Shown here: positions 7,757 to 15,725 of the stretch, piece by piece
How positions within the stretch are numbered: position 1 is the first letter of the stretch
Layout: each line of letters begins with the position of its first letter
Source: Fredinandcohnia onubensis
GTDB taxonomy: Bacteria; Bacillota; Bacilli; Bacillales; Bacillaceae_L
Assembly (NCBI RefSeq): GCF_002734285.1
Contig: NZ_NSEA01000034.1
Coordinates: forward strand, 1 to 38,084
Direction: 5' to 3'
DNA: 38,084 bases
The notes under the pieces: generated by a model
What the model was told of the DNA's origin: nothing
Seen by the model: only the letters and a program-made list of their open reading frames with translations
Databases searched by the model: none
Made by a program: the position numbers and the translations under genes

Positions 7757-8233
7757 ATGGCTAGTGTGTATGATTTTGAAGTAACCATGCCAAATGGTGA
7801 AAGAAAAGCGTTAAAGGAATATGAAGGAAAACCTCTGATTATTGTCAATACAGCAAGTAAATGTGGGTTTACGCCCCAGTTTAAGGGCTTGCAGGAGCTT
7901 TACGATAAATATCTAGATAACGGTTTAGTTGTTCTTGGGTTCCCATCTGCACAGTTTGGAAATCAAGAGTTTGAAAATGTTGATGAAACAACTTCATTTT
8001 GCGAAATAAATTATGGTGTGAAATTTCCTATGTTTGCAAAGATTGATGTCAATGGTGAGAACGCCGATCCATTGTTTGAATATCTAAAAGAACAACAAAA
8101 AGGTGTTTTATCGAAAGCAATCAAATGGAATTTCACCAAGTTTTTAGTAGACCGTGATGGCCAAGTTGTGGGCCGCTATGCCCCACAAACTGAGCCTGAG
8201 AAAATTGAGGAAGACCTAAAAAAAGTGTTATAA
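7757..8233 (+). CDS. bsaA: Glutathione peroxidase family (thioredoxin-dependent peroxidase)
   Basis: The ATG at 7757 was chosen because GGGAGTGA sits 5-7 nt upstream; the GTG at 7748 lies inside that site. The 158-residue protein reduces hydroperoxides in the cytosol. Cys36 in the ASKCGFTPQ loop is the peroxidatic Cys; Cys82 in TSFCEINYGV is at the position of the resolving Cys of thioredoxin-dependent members. The FPSAQFGNQE segment keeps the catalytic Gln66, but the frequent Cys of FPCNQF is Ser. The KWNFTKFLVD block supplies Trp and Asn. The symbol is by analogy with B. subtilis. It converges on the DNA glycosylase gene, with overlapping ends. Confidence 0.92.
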   Translation: MASVYDFEVTMPNGERKALKEYEGKPLIIVNTASKCGFTPQFKGLQELYDKYLDNGLVVLGFPSAQFGNQEFENVDETTSFCEINYGVKFPMFAKIDVNGENADPLFEYLKEQQKGVLSKAIKWNFTKFLVDRDGQVVGRYAPQTEPEKIEEDLKKVL

Positions 8234-8728
8234 ATACTCTTTGATCTTTTTCCACTCTTGGAGCTTGCCTTCAAGAGTTTTGTTGTATTTGCCGGGAACT
8301 GGGCTGGTAGACGGAAGTTTAATAACCTCAAGTCCTGGAAAGCGATTGAGCCCAATGTATTTTTGATAGCTTTTATAGGCTTTTGTGCCATTACATACAA
8401 TTAAGCGAAGGTTTGGCTGACTTTTTACAAAAGACTCAATCTTGTTCGGTTCTTCATTTTTAATATTCGAATCCAAACTTCCCTCCCGATGGCAGCTATA
8501 TAGTACGTCCCAAAGAGCAATGCTTTTGGCTTTTATAAATGCAATCTTATCCTCGTATTCTGCTTGCTCGTGACTATCAAAAAGCTGAAACATGATCTTC
8601 CAAAAATGGTTTCGTTTGTTGCCGTAGTATTCCTGTTTCCGAAGTGACTCCACACTCGGAATCGAACCGAGAATTAACACTTTCGGATCATCTCCAACTA
8701 CAGGATCCAGACCAAAAATTCTCTCCAC
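8228..8728 (-). CDS. DNA-deoxyinosine glycosylase / uracil-DNA glycosylase superfamily
   Basis: The start is the GTG at 8728, with AAAGGTG 6 nt upstream, giving MERIFGLDPVV as in relatives; 8734 and 8737 lie on the ribosome site. The product of about 166 residues has the UDG-superfamily motif 1 LILGSIPS, followed by the YYGNKRNHFW block typical of hypoxanthine-DNA glycosylases (UDG family 6). The C-terminal LPSTSPVPGKYN motif is also present. It would remove deaminated bases in base-excision repair. Its stop overlaps the convergent peroxidase stop. Confidence 0.86.
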   Translation of the reverse strand: MERIFGLDPVVGDDPKVLILGSIPSVESLRKQEYYGNKRNHFWKIMFQLFDSHEQAEYEDKIAFIKAKSIALWDVLYSCHREGSLDSNIKNEEPNKIESFVKSQPNLRLIVCNGTKAYKSYQKYIGLNRFPGLEVIKLPSTSPVPGKYNKTLEGKLQEWKKIKEYL

Positions 8729-8781
8729 AAGCATCACCTTTTCTGTTATGTTTAATCTAGTAAGAATGACGAGGTATTGCT

Positions 8782-9228
8782 ATGAATCAATCGATTGTTA
8801 TTGAAGCACCAATTATAGAAGTATTTGACTGTATTGTGAAGGCTGAGCTGCGGGAAAAATGGTTTCCGAATGTAACTTCTATCCATTATTCTAACCTCGA
8901 GCATGAATCTCATCCTGGTGCGAGCTTTCAGCTTACGGCTGTGGAAGGTAAAGAACAGGTTTCATTACAGGGTAGGAACAAGGAAATTACCCGCCCATCG
9001 TTCATCGCTTTTGAACTTGAATCACAAACCTATAGGATGACTTTTTCGTATCGTTTGCAGCAGCAGGCCAATCATACCGTGATCGAGCAAGAGTTTGAAA
9101 CAAGGTATTACCGACCTGTTATGAATGTGATCGATAAGCTATTATTTAAAAGTTCAGCCAAACAAACGGGTGAATTTGTTTTAAACAATTTAAAAGAGTT
9201 CTGTGAAGCTAGGGTAAGACCTGAATAG
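8782..9228 (+). CDS. SRPBCC family protein (polyketide-cyclase/dehydrase-like)
   Basis: A 148-residue START-like protein. It opens with MNQSIVIEAPIIEVFDCIVKAELREKWFPNV, the standard beta1-helix of SRPBCC proteins, and ends with a long helix (VMNVIDKLLFKSSAKQTGEFVLNNLKEFCE). This is a soluble hydrophobic-ligand-binding fold with no assigned ligand. GAGGT ribosome site; monocistronic with its own terminator. Confidence 0.85.
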   Translation: MNQSIVIEAPIIEVFDCIVKAELREKWFPNVTSIHYSNLEHESHPGASFQLTAVEGKEQVSLQGRNKEITRPSFIAFELESQTYRMTFSYRLQQQANHTVIEQEFETRYYRPVMNVIDKLLFKSSAKQTGEFVLNNLKEFCEARVRPE

Positions 9229-9246
9229 GTCTGCCTAGCTTTTTAT
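9206..9246 (+). terminator. Rho-independent terminator overlapping the SRPBCC stop
   Basis: Interrupted stem: AAGCTAGG (9206-9213) with CCTAGCTT (9234-9241), and AGACCT (9217-9222) with AGGTCT (9227-9232), tetraloop GAAT, then a T run. The left arm is inside the last codons of the gene. Confidence 0.87.
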
Positions 9247-10050
9247 TTAAGAGTTTTTATTAGCACTGACAATCGAAGTAATTATATGCAAAGAATCCCA
9301 CTCACCCTCTGATACAAATGTGATTGGGTATTTTCTTCGGAAAATCTTTTGGTCAATTTCTTCTACGGATAGGCCATTTTCATATAGATTTGTCACTTCG
9401 CCGCAAAGATTTTCAAGGTAGTCTAATTTTTGTTGCATCTTTCGTTTTCCATCTTGTATGTAGCCAGCATGACAGCAAAACATAGGGCCGAAGTCATGGG
9501 TAAGAACCTTCCGAATTGAAGCCATGATTTGAGGAACTGATTCAGACCTCATTATTACTTTTGTTTTTGGAGCTACAAACAAATCACCTGTGAACAGGGT
9601 TCCTGTTTCTTTATTCAATAAAGCAATATGGTCCTTTGCATGGCCTGGTGTATGTAACACTTTCCATTCTTTTTTCCTAGAGTGTATTGTGTCTGAAATA
9701 GGTAGTGGTTTGAATGGCTCTCGTTTGCCCCAAATTTCGTGGCGATATTTCGGGTAAGGTGCGAATTGTGAACATATGTCGATACCGAGAGGCGAGATAT
9801 AAATCGGTATGTTTAGGTTTTCTTGGATCCACGGTGCTGTACCAGTATGGTCTTCATGACTATGCGTTAATGCAACTACATCAAATGAAGCCTCTTTTAA
9901 AAAAGGAATAATTTGAGTCTCATAGCTTTTTGCCCCTGTATCAACCAGCATTCCATCGGTTACAAATAAAAAGAGGTTGGGCATATTCGGCACCTCTAAT
10001 TCAACACAAGTAACATTTTCTCGATCGTATACTTCCACCACATGATTCAC
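9247..10050 (-). CDS. MBL-fold metallo-hydrolase
   Basis: A 267-residue metallo-beta-lactamase-fold hydrolase. The zinc motif is complete: HSHEDH at residues 63-68, a TPGHAKDH His further on, the FTGDLF Asp, and a C-terminal CCHAGY His. Residues 25-39 form the usual LFLFVTDGMLVDTGA strand pair. This is the glyoxalase-II-like branch, not a true beta-lactamase; the substrate is unknown. GGGAGTG ribosome site, monocistronic. Confidence 0.9.
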   Translation of the reverse strand: MNHVVEVYDRENVTCVELEVPNMPNLFLFVTDGMLVDTGAKSYETQIIPFLKEASFDVVALTHSHEDHTGTAPWIQENLNIPIYISPLGIDICSQFAPYPKYRHEIWGKREPFKPLPISDTIHSRKKEWKVLHTPGHAKDHIALLNKETGTLFTGDLFVAPKTKVIMRSESVPQIMASIRKVLTHDFGPMFCCHAGYIQDGKRKMQQKLDYLENLCGEVTNLYENGLSVEEIDQKIFRRKYPITFVSEGEWDSLHIITSIVSANKNS

Positions 10051-10071
10051 ACTCCCTTTTTAAGCGTAACT

Positions 10072-10575
10072 CTAGTAAACAATATAATCTGCACCTTCCC
10101 TAAAGAAATCCACAATCCAGATGATTCCTATGAATAGGATCCAGATTAGGAATGGAATGATTAGGCTTTTAAAAGCATGGCTCCATTTGTATCTGCCCTT
10201 CTTTTTTCCTAAAATACGGTCTGTTACAAAAAACAGGATGGCTGCACCAAGACTTAGCCATTGGAGCACGAAACCAAATAACATATGAAAGATGGCTGAC
10301 AAATATGGTTCCATTCGTATACTTTTTTTCGTAATGAGTCCCGAGAGGAAGTCGCTAATGATCGATGTTACCGTTCCGTATACGAAGATGACTGGAAAGC
10401 TGTACATGAGGTAGAATGGCACGGTTTGTGTAAAACCCCAAATATATTCTTTTATAGAGTTGATTTCACTCCCAAATGAACCTGGAAAAAATAAGCTAAG
10501 CAAGATGGCAAAAAGGGAGCCGGAGATGGATGCGGTTAGTAGCTTTCTAGGTAATACCTGTTTGATAAATGTCAA
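10072..10575 (-). CDS. Multi-spanning membrane protein, unknown (possibly UPF0715-like)
   Basis: A 167-residue protein with about four transmembrane helices (roughly residues 14-32, 48-70, 92-118 and 137-158). TTG start with TAGGGGTG 8 nt upstream. The YSFPVIFVYGTVTSIISDFLS segment recalls the UPF0715 membrane family of Bacillus, but I am not certain. It heads a cluster of small membrane proteins (10.07-11.7 kb) on the same strand; 22 nt separate it from the next gene upstream. Confidence 0.7.
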   Translation of the reverse strand: MTFIKQVLPRKLLTASISGSLFAILLSLFFPGSFGSEINSIKEYIWGFTQTVPFYLMYSFPVIFVYGTVTSIISDFLSGLITKKSIRMEPYLSAIFHMLFGFVLQWLSLGAAILFFVTDRILGKKKGRYKWSHAFKSLIIPFLIWILFIGIIWIVDFFREGADYIVY

Positions 10576-10597
10576 AATTATTACACCCCTAGTAAAA

Positions 10598-11038
10598 TCA
10601 GCTTTGTTTTGATTTTAACACAGTAATCCCCACTAGTAGAACAATACCTATTCCAAAGATGACCCAAAAATAGGAGCTTGTGAGGATATTCTTGATATGA
10701 GATGGAGCATCGTGGACATAGACCGCTTTTACGTACTGTCCTACTTCCGTTTCCACAGCGATTGACTCGGTGATCGGGACACCTTGTATCTTATAATATC
10801 GCGTTCCTATCTCATAATAGTTTGATGCATTTCCATAATAGTCCCCACTATACTCATCCGCTTTTGTTTCCACCTTACCTATCGCTTTTCCTAATTCGGT
10901 TTGTTTAAGTAGCACTTCTTCCTTTACCTCATATACTTTTCCATCATGAACGACAAAGAAATACGCCCAACTAAGAGCGTTAGCAGAGATTGTATGAAAT
11001 AATAAAAATAAGAGTGTTATACAAAGAGTTTTTTTCAT
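10598..11038 (-). CDS. Secreted protein with C-terminal membrane anchor, unknown
   Basis: A 146-residue protein with a signal peptide (MKKTLCITLLFLLFHTISANA), an extracytoplasmic domain of about 90 residues rich in Tyr and Glu, and one C-terminal transmembrane helix (about 117-139) followed by Lys-Ser. I recognise no domain. Good GAGGGAG ribosome site. Spacing to its neighbours (11 nt upstream, 22 nt downstream) suggests an operon with the flanking membrane-protein genes. Confidence 0.75.
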   Translation of the reverse strand: MKKTLCITLLFLLFHTISANALSWAYFFVVHDGKVYEVKEEVLLKQTELGKAIGKVETKADEYSGDYYGNASNYYEIGTRYYKIQGVPITESIAVETEVGQYVKAVYVHDAPSHIKNILTSSYFWVIFGIGIVLLVGITVLKSKQS

Positions 11039-11049
11039 TTATTTCTCCC

Positions 11050-11370
11050 TCAAGTCAAAACGTCTAAATAATATAAAACAAAATACATTCCAAAACACAA
11101 GATTGAGCCAACTAAAAATGGACTAATTTTTAATGTCATTTTCTCGTGCTCTGGTTTGTAGCTTCCCAAGAACATATCAAAGACTGCTTTTTGACTATTT
11201 TTCGAAAAGACATCGCCAGTGGAACTCATTAAAAATGCAAAAATGATGAAAATGCATGAACCAAGAAACAGCGTGTTCACAAGGTTTGTATCAAAAAACA
11301 GTGATATACCGAAAAGCAGGCTTATTTCTAGTACCAACACCAATAATACAAAAAACATATATCTCTTCAA
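11050..11370 (-). CDS. Small membrane protein, unknown
   Basis: The start is placed at the TTG at 11370 (MKRYMFFVLLVLVLEIS), with AAGGGAG 8 nt upstream. The ATG at 11433 has no ribosome site and would add 21 polar residues. The product of about 106 residues has three hydrophobic segments (residues 4-22, 30-46 and 85-103). No domain recognised. It is first in an apparent operon with the two downstream membrane-protein genes. Confidence 0.68.
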   Translation of the reverse strand: MKRYMFFVLLVLVLEISLLFGISLFFDTNLVNTLFLGSCIFIIFAFLMSSTGDVFSKNSQKAVFDMFLGSYKPEHEKMTLKISPFLVGSILCFGMYFVLYYLDVLT

Positions 11371-11479
11371 GGAATCCACTCCCTTCTTTATATATGTACG
11401 TAAATTATTTACAGAAGTTTCAGTTTTTATCATATAAATAAACGCTGACCCGTCTTTGGACCAACGCTCTCACAATTGC

Positions 11480-11701
11480 TTAGTCTTTGCCTTTTTTTAT
11501 TTCTTCCACGACATATCTTGCTCCAAGAATCGTACAAAGAATAACGGTAAAAATCAGAGTTACTATTAGTGCGTGAGTTTGTAGATGATAGGATGATTCA
11601 ACAGATGAATAGCCAATATTGGACATGATTGGAGCTACAATGAATGCACTAAGAAAAAACAGAGCAATCGTTGCAAAAAGTGAGACTCCAAGTGTTTTCA
11701 T
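11480..11701 (-). CDS. Small two-helix membrane protein, unknown
   Basis: The ATG at 11701 was chosen because AAAGGAG lies 8 nt upstream (start MKTLGVSLFATIALFFLSAF). The 73-residue product has two transmembrane helices (about 3-25 and 42-63) and a charged tail ending in KKGKD. Function unknown. It is separated by about 110 nt from the gene at 11370. Confidence 0.7.
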   Translation of the reverse strand: MKTLGVSLFATIALFFLSAFIVAPIMSNIGYSSVESSYHLQTHALIVTLIFTVILCTILGARYVVEEIKKGKD

Positions 11702-11756
11702 GGCATTATCTCCTTTCACTCAAAGTGTCTAACCTATATATATGAAATTCGAATCA

Positions 11757-12293
11757 TTAATTCCATATTCGCTCGAAAGTGATTTGTTTTTTTGAAGTTA
11801 AGAGATATACATCCGGATTGCTAAGTGTTGCCCATTGTTCGAATCCAAAATTCTTATCGAAATGATTCAAAAGCAATGACAATAGGCCACCATGTGTCAC
11901 TATGATTGTATTCTCAGCATCACTTTTCAGAACTTCGTCGACAACCTCAATGACTCGGTTTGCAGCTTCTCGGCTGGATTCTCCACCTTCATATGTCAGA
12001 TCCAAATTCTCATAAGTTTCTCTTAATTTTTCATACCAATCTAGCATATTCCTTGTACTTAAAACACGTTCTGATAGCTGATGATTCATTTCGATAACAA
12101 TATCACGTTCACTTGCTAGTGGATGGATTGTTTGGATGGCACGTTTGAATGGACTCGAAATGATTCGATCTACTTTTCGTTGTTTAAAAAAGGCAGCTAA
12201 ATCAATGGATTGTTGTATGCCTTTATCAGTTAGAGGCGCTTCAGGTTCCTGGCCCTCTGCTGCGCAATGCCTAATCAAATATATGTATTTCAT
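11757..12293 (-). CDS. Histidine phosphatase superfamily protein (phosphoglycerate-mutase-like)
   Basis: The start was set at the ATG at 12293 because AGGAGG lies 6 nt upstream and the product then begins MKYIYLIRHC, the canonical RHG-type catalytic strand (Arg8-His9, with Cys in place of Gly). The second catalytic His is in IIVTHGGLLS. The 178-residue size suits the family. It would remove phosphate from a small molecule or protein; the substrate is unknown. The ORF stays open to 12470, but that extension contains an imperfect repeat of the ribosome-site region and is unlikely to be translated. Confidence 0.87.
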   Translation of the reverse strand: MKYIYLIRHCAAEGQEPEAPLTDKGIQQSIDLAAFFKQRKVDRIISSPFKRAIQTIHPLASERDIVIEMNHQLSERVLSTRNMLDWYEKLRETYENLDLTYEGGESSREAANRVIEVVDEVLKSDAENTIIVTHGGLLSLLLNHFDKNFGFEQWATLSNPDVYLLTSKKQITFERIWN

Positions 12294-12381
12294 TTGGTCC
12301 TCCTTTTTAAGAATTTTTCTATTGTCAATGCATTCACTCCTCTTTTTAAGAATTTTCCTTTTTATGTTAAATTCCACAAAA

Positions 12382-12418
12382 AAGGTGTGAATCCTGCATG
12401 GATAATCACACCTTATCT
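12382..12418 (-). terminator. Rho-independent terminator of the GNAT gene
   Basis: Arms AAGGTGTGA (12382-12390) and TCACACCTT (12406-12414). On the minus strand a T run follows the stem. It lies just after the stop at 12424. Confidence 0.85.
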
Positions 12419-12423
12419 TCCAT

Positions 12424-12921
12424 TTATAGAAGCTTGGACATATAATACTCATCCACAAAATCACCGTCAATTAAAAGGGAATCTCTCTTCGTTCCTTCGA
12501 TTTCAAAACCCATTTTTTGATACAAAGCTAACCCCGCTACATTTCGAGTCACAACGGTTAATTCCAGACGATGGATTTTGTGCGTTAACGCCCACTTTTC
12601 CAGTTCTTCAAATAGATTTACACCTACACCTTTGCCTCTAAAATCCTTCAAGATACCGACAACAATATACACGGAATGCTTGTTTCTCCTTGCATTACCA
12701 CCAATCGCCATTATATAACCGATTAATTGGCCTTTCTCTTCAGCAACGAGAATCGTAGAGTTATCTTCTGAACATATTCTTTCTATCATTTTTCGTTGCT
12801 GGTCGGTATTTGCTTTCCTTTCCCCCGCTTCCCAAAGCATGAATTCAGAAGTCATCTCAACTTGTTGTGTAAGATACCCAAGATTCTCCGCATCTGAAAT
12901 TGTGATTTGTCTTACTAGCAA
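12424..12921 (-). CDS. GNAT family N-acetyltransferase
   Basis: A 165-residue acetyltransferase with motif A visible (VGILKDFRGKGVGVNLFEEL), preceded by the GQLIGYIMAIGG strand and followed by LELTVVTRNVAGLALYQKMGFE, the RimI-like motif B. TTG start with a GGGAGGGGAAG site upstream. Acetyl-CoA-dependent; substrate unknown. Second gene of a pair with another GNAT 27 nt upstream, ending at its own terminator. Confidence 0.9.
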   Translation of the reverse strand: MLVRQITISDAENLGYLTQQVEMTSEFMLWEAGERKANTDQQRKMIERICSEDNSTILVAEEKGQLIGYIMAIGGNARRNKHSVYIVVGILKDFRGKGVGVNLFEELEKWALTHKIHRLELTVVTRNVAGLALYQKMGFEIEGTKRDSLLIDGDFVDEYYMSKLL

Positions 12922-12947
12922 TCTACTTCCCTCCCCTATCTCCCTAT

Positions 12948-13367
12948 CTACATCTTTTCATAATGCTTTTCCATGATCACATAGTCTTTGCCACCTTTTA
13001 CAAAGCTATAATTGGTTTCTTGTAATCCAAATTTTTTATAAAAATCCACCTTATTCTTTCTGGCATTGCACCATATTCTTTTCAGGTCACGATTCTTTAC
13101 TTCCTTTAACACGTAGTCCAACAACGTACTTCCATATCCCTGACCTTGTTCGTTTTGAAGTGTAGCAAACTTTCGAAATTGGGCTTCTTCGTTATCTATA
13201 AAAAGAGAGACAACTGATTTCAGCGTTTCATCTTTAAAAAGTCCAAAATGAATCCCTACATCATCGTCTTTTAATTTTATATAGTCAAAGTCTTTATCAG
13301 GCCACATAACTTTGTGCCTTACTTCCCAAGCTTGTTCTTTATCGATTCTCGTAATTGTGGTTGCCAT
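12948..13367 (-). CDS. GNAT family N-acetyltransferase
   Basis: Start at the ATG at 13367, where TGAGGGTGAGG lies upstream. The 139-residue product has GNAT motif A (LQNEQGQGYGSTLLDYVL) and the short C-terminal CNARKNKVDFYKKFGLQET motif, as in the ElaA-like branch. Substrate unknown. It is next to the other GNAT on the same strand and 31 nt from the upstream lipoprotein gene, so lipoprotein - GNAT - GNAT may be one transcript. Confidence 0.88.
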   Translation of the reverse strand: MATTITRIDKEQAWEVRHKVMWPDKDFDYIKLKDDDVGIHFGLFKDETLKSVVSLFIDNEEAQFRKFATLQNEQGQGYGSTLLDYVLKEVKNRDLKRIWCNARKNKVDFYKKFGLQETNYSFVKGGKDYVIMEKHYEKM

Positions 13368-13397
13368 AATCCTCACCCTCATTAATTAACCTTACAC

Positions 13398-13823
13398 TTA
13401 TTTTAACCTTTTTAATTCAGCTTCGCTTATTGATTCACCAGTTAGTTCAAATACTAATTCTTTGTTACTGACTAAATCAAAGGTTATGTTTTGATTTAAC
13501 GGAATTCGATCACCATTATCTTCTATGTGGGTGTCCATTAACATAAAAACGGTCATTTCACCTTCACCCTCCAAATGGAAGTCATCCTCAAGGAATTCAA
13601 ACAAAAGTTCATCTCCTTTTACTAATTTAGATTCGTCCGCATTTATCGCTCCTTGTGTATGGTTACGTATGTCTAATTCCAGACCATAAACTTCAAAATC
13701 TACATTGTTTTTTACTTTAATGATCATATTATTTTCATTTGGCACAATTGGGGTTCCAGAATTTTCTGTACACGCTGATAAAAAAATAAGAAGAAAAAGC
13801 ATTATGGGTACTAGTTTTTTCAT
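13398..13823 (-). CDS. Small lipoprotein, unknown
   Basis: A 141-residue lipoprotein: signal MKKLVPIMLFLLIFLSACTE with lipobox LSAC. The mature domain is beta-rich and acidic (VKNNVDFEVYGLELDIR; DELLFEFLEDDFHLEGEGEMTVF). I do not recognise the family. AAGGAGATGG ribosome site. Lies between DUF817 (15 nt upstream) and the GNAT genes. Confidence 0.8.
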   Translation of the reverse strand: MKKLVPIMLFLLIFLSACTENSGTPIVPNENNMIIKVKNNVDFEVYGLELDIRNHTQGAINADESKLVKGDELLFEFLEDDFHLEGEGEMTVFMLMDTHIEDNGDRIPLNQNITFDLVSNKELVFELTGESISEAELKRLK

Positions 13824-13838
13824 GTTACCATCTCCTTT

Positions 13839-14630
13839 TTATAAAGTATGACTAGTATTAATCTTAGTGGTGTTTTTCCCTTTAACCTGCTTCAACGTTG
13901 CCACGATAAGAAAGCTCACGATGACTAATAGAACCCATGAACTCACCTTACCTAAATGAACAAGACTCCATGCTTTTGTTTGGTTGGGATATTCCCAAGC
14001 TCCAAAGAACGTTGCAATATTTTCAGCTATCCAAATAAAAAATCCAATTAACATAAAAGAAAGGGCAATGGGCATCCGGTAATGCGTTCCATTAATCTCG
14101 TACGTGACCCATGATTTCCAAAACACAATTATGACAAGTCCCGCTAGATACCAACGAATGTCAATCCAAAAATGATGAGTGAAAAAGTTCAAATAAATTG
14201 CAGATGCAAGGGCCACAACTAGCCAAAATGGTGGCCACTTCACGAGGTCCACATTAAGCCTTCTCCATGCCTGGCAAAGATAACTCGCCACACTTGCGTA
14301 CATGAATCCGCTATATAATGGCACGCCGAAAAATTTAAAATACCCTTCCTCTGGGTAGGACCATGAGCCCATATGTGTCTTGAAAAGTTCAAGAGCAAGC
14401 CCGATTAAGTGAAACAATGTGATCACCTTTAGTTCATCCCTTGTTTCAAGGCCAGAGCGTACCATCCACCACTGCATCACAAGACAGATGATGAGCAGCC
14501 AATCATACCGTGGCAGAATTGGAAGAGGTATGATTTTCGTAAGAGCCAAAGAGGCAAAAATAACCACAGGAAACAAACAAGAAAGGGCCTGCTCCCAACC
14601 AAAACGAAAAAGCTGTTCCAACGCTCTCAT
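13839..14630 (-). CDS. DUF817 family integral membrane protein (YoaT-like)
   Basis: The ATG at 14630 has GGAGGTTAGG upstream (start MRALEQLFRFGWEQALSC). The product of about 263 residues has seven or eight hydrophobic segments. The FLGVPLYSGFMYASVASYL-like FFGVPLYSGFMYASV region, IYLNFFTHHFWIDIRWYL and FFGAWEYPNQTKAW are typical of DUF817 proteins such as B. subtilis YoaT. Function is unknown. A GGGACA-type dispersed repeat ends 18 nt upstream of the start codon, in the 5' leader. Confidence 0.85.
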   Translation of the reverse strand: MRALEQLFRFGWEQALSCLFPVVIFASLALTKIIPLPILPRYDWLLIICLVMQWWMVRSGLETRDELKVITLFHLIGLALELFKTHMGSWSYPEEGYFKFFGVPLYSGFMYASVASYLCQAWRRLNVDLVKWPPFWLVVALASAIYLNFFTHHFWIDIRWYLAGLVIIVFWKSWVTYEINGTHYRMPIALSFMLIGFFIWIAENIATFFGAWEYPNQTKAWSLVHLGKVSSWVLLVIVSFLIVATLKQVKGKNTTKINTSHTL

Positions 14631-14647
14631 GATCCTAACCTCCATTT

Positions 14648-14676
14648 TGGGACAAGGGACCTGTCCCTGTGTCCCA
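14648..14676 (-). repeat. GGGACA/TGTCCC dispersed repeat, copy C
   Basis: A 29-bp copy that, read on the minus strand, matches the copies at 23227 and 23792 with a few changes (core GGGACACAGGGACAGGTCC, then TTGTCCCA). It lies in the 5' leader of the DUF817 gene. Confidence 0.85.
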
Positions 14677-14799
14677 TCCGAATTTGAATTATTTTCTAGT
14701 TGATTATAAAATATAATTTATTGTTTTTCAATAAAAAGTTGTTGTTTTTTGTATTTATTTTATTGTTTTATAAAAACACATCGGGAATTTTACGCAAAA

Positions 14800-14832
14800 A
14801 TAAAAAGCATTCCTCATAGGAAATGCTTTCAT
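14800..14832 (-). terminator. Rho-independent terminator of the GDPD gene
   Basis: AAAGCATT (14804-14811) pairs with AATGCTTT (14822-14829), extended by CCT/AGG around a CAT loop. T residues follow on the minus strand. Confidence 0.82.
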
Positions 14833-14846
14833 CCGAAGGTTCAAAA

Positions 14847-15683
14847 CTATTTTTCTTGTAAAATTCCCTTCGTATAAAGGATGTAATCTGTAAAATAACC
14901 ATCGATTTTTAATTGTTTCATTCGTTTTTGTTCTATTTTTTGTGTTTTTCTATTCGTAAAGAAAACATGTACTTTCTTCCCATTTTTATGCAATTCCTTC
15001 ACAACACGGCGTGTTACATCGGTTGATTCAATTCCTATTATTGGATAGTCCGATGAAATGGCCTTCTCTAAATCAAATTCCCCCTTTTTATATAAAAGGG
15101 TTAGTGGAATATCTGGTGCCAATGAATGAACTTTTTCGAGACTTTTCGTAGAGAAGGATTGGATGATTACCCGTTTATTATTTAATAGGTTATATGCTTT
15201 TAAGAGGTCAATCAATTTCTCCTCCATGGCTAACTGATTGTTTACGAGTCTCGTTTCAATATAGAAATTCTCAGTTTCAGAAAATGCATCAAAAATTTCT
15301 TGCAAACTAGGAATTTCTTCCTCTCCTTCAATTTGATGGTCGAGATTCGAAATCGTATTGATTGATTTTAGTTCTTCTAACGTAAAATCGGAAACCTTTC
15401 CCGTTTCATTCGTTGTTCGATTGATGGTATCATCATGCATCGCCACAAGTTCACCATCTTTTGTCATTCGCAAGTCAATTTCTATATAATCGACATCATC
15501 ATCTGAGGCAATTTTATAAGCAGTTAGTGTATGTTCATTAAACCGATCACTAGCTCCTCTATGTGCAATTATCATAAATTCACCTGCTTTAACAGGTTCA
15601 ACATTCTGTTCAGTTATTGCTAATGCTATTGTTGTAAACCCAATGCTTATTAGTAATGTAAGAATCACATATCTTTTTATCAA
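14847..15683 (-). CDS. Glycerophosphodiester phosphodiesterase family protein, membrane-anchored
   Basis: A GDPD TIM-barrel enzyme. HRGASDRFNEHTLTAY contains the catalytic HRG and the E-T metal pair region, then YIEIDLRMTKDGELVAMHDD supplies E-D and the second His. The family cleaves glycerophosphodiesters to glycerol-3-phosphate and an alcohol. The N-terminus is a signal or anchor helix (RYVILTLLISIGFTTIALAI), so it acts outside the cell. The start chosen is the TTG at 15683, with AGGAAG 7 nt upstream; the ATG at 15725 lacks a ribosome site but would add 14 residues. It ends at a strong terminator. Confidence 0.86.
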   Translation of the reverse strand: MIKRYVILTLLISIGFTTIALAITEQNVEPVKAGEFMIIAHRGASDRFNEHTLTAYKIASDDDVDYIEIDLRMTKDGELVAMHDDTINRTTNETGKVSDFTLEELKSINTISNLDHQIEGEEEIPSLQEIFDAFSETENFYIETRLVNNQLAMEEKLIDLLKAYNLLNNKRVIIQSFSTKSLEKVHSLAPDIPLTLLYKKGEFDLEKAISSDYPIIGIESTDVTRRVVKELHKNGKKVHVFFTNRKTQKIEQKRMKQLKIDGYFTDYILYTKGILQEK

Positions 15684-15725
15684 ACTAATTCTTCCTGCCG
15701 TTTCTAAATGATAATCTGTTACCAT

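Noticed and set aside
12294-12470. N-terminal extension of the histidine phosphatase
   Set aside because: No ribosome site; the extension carries the repeated leader sequence, and AGGAGG precedes the ATG at 12293.
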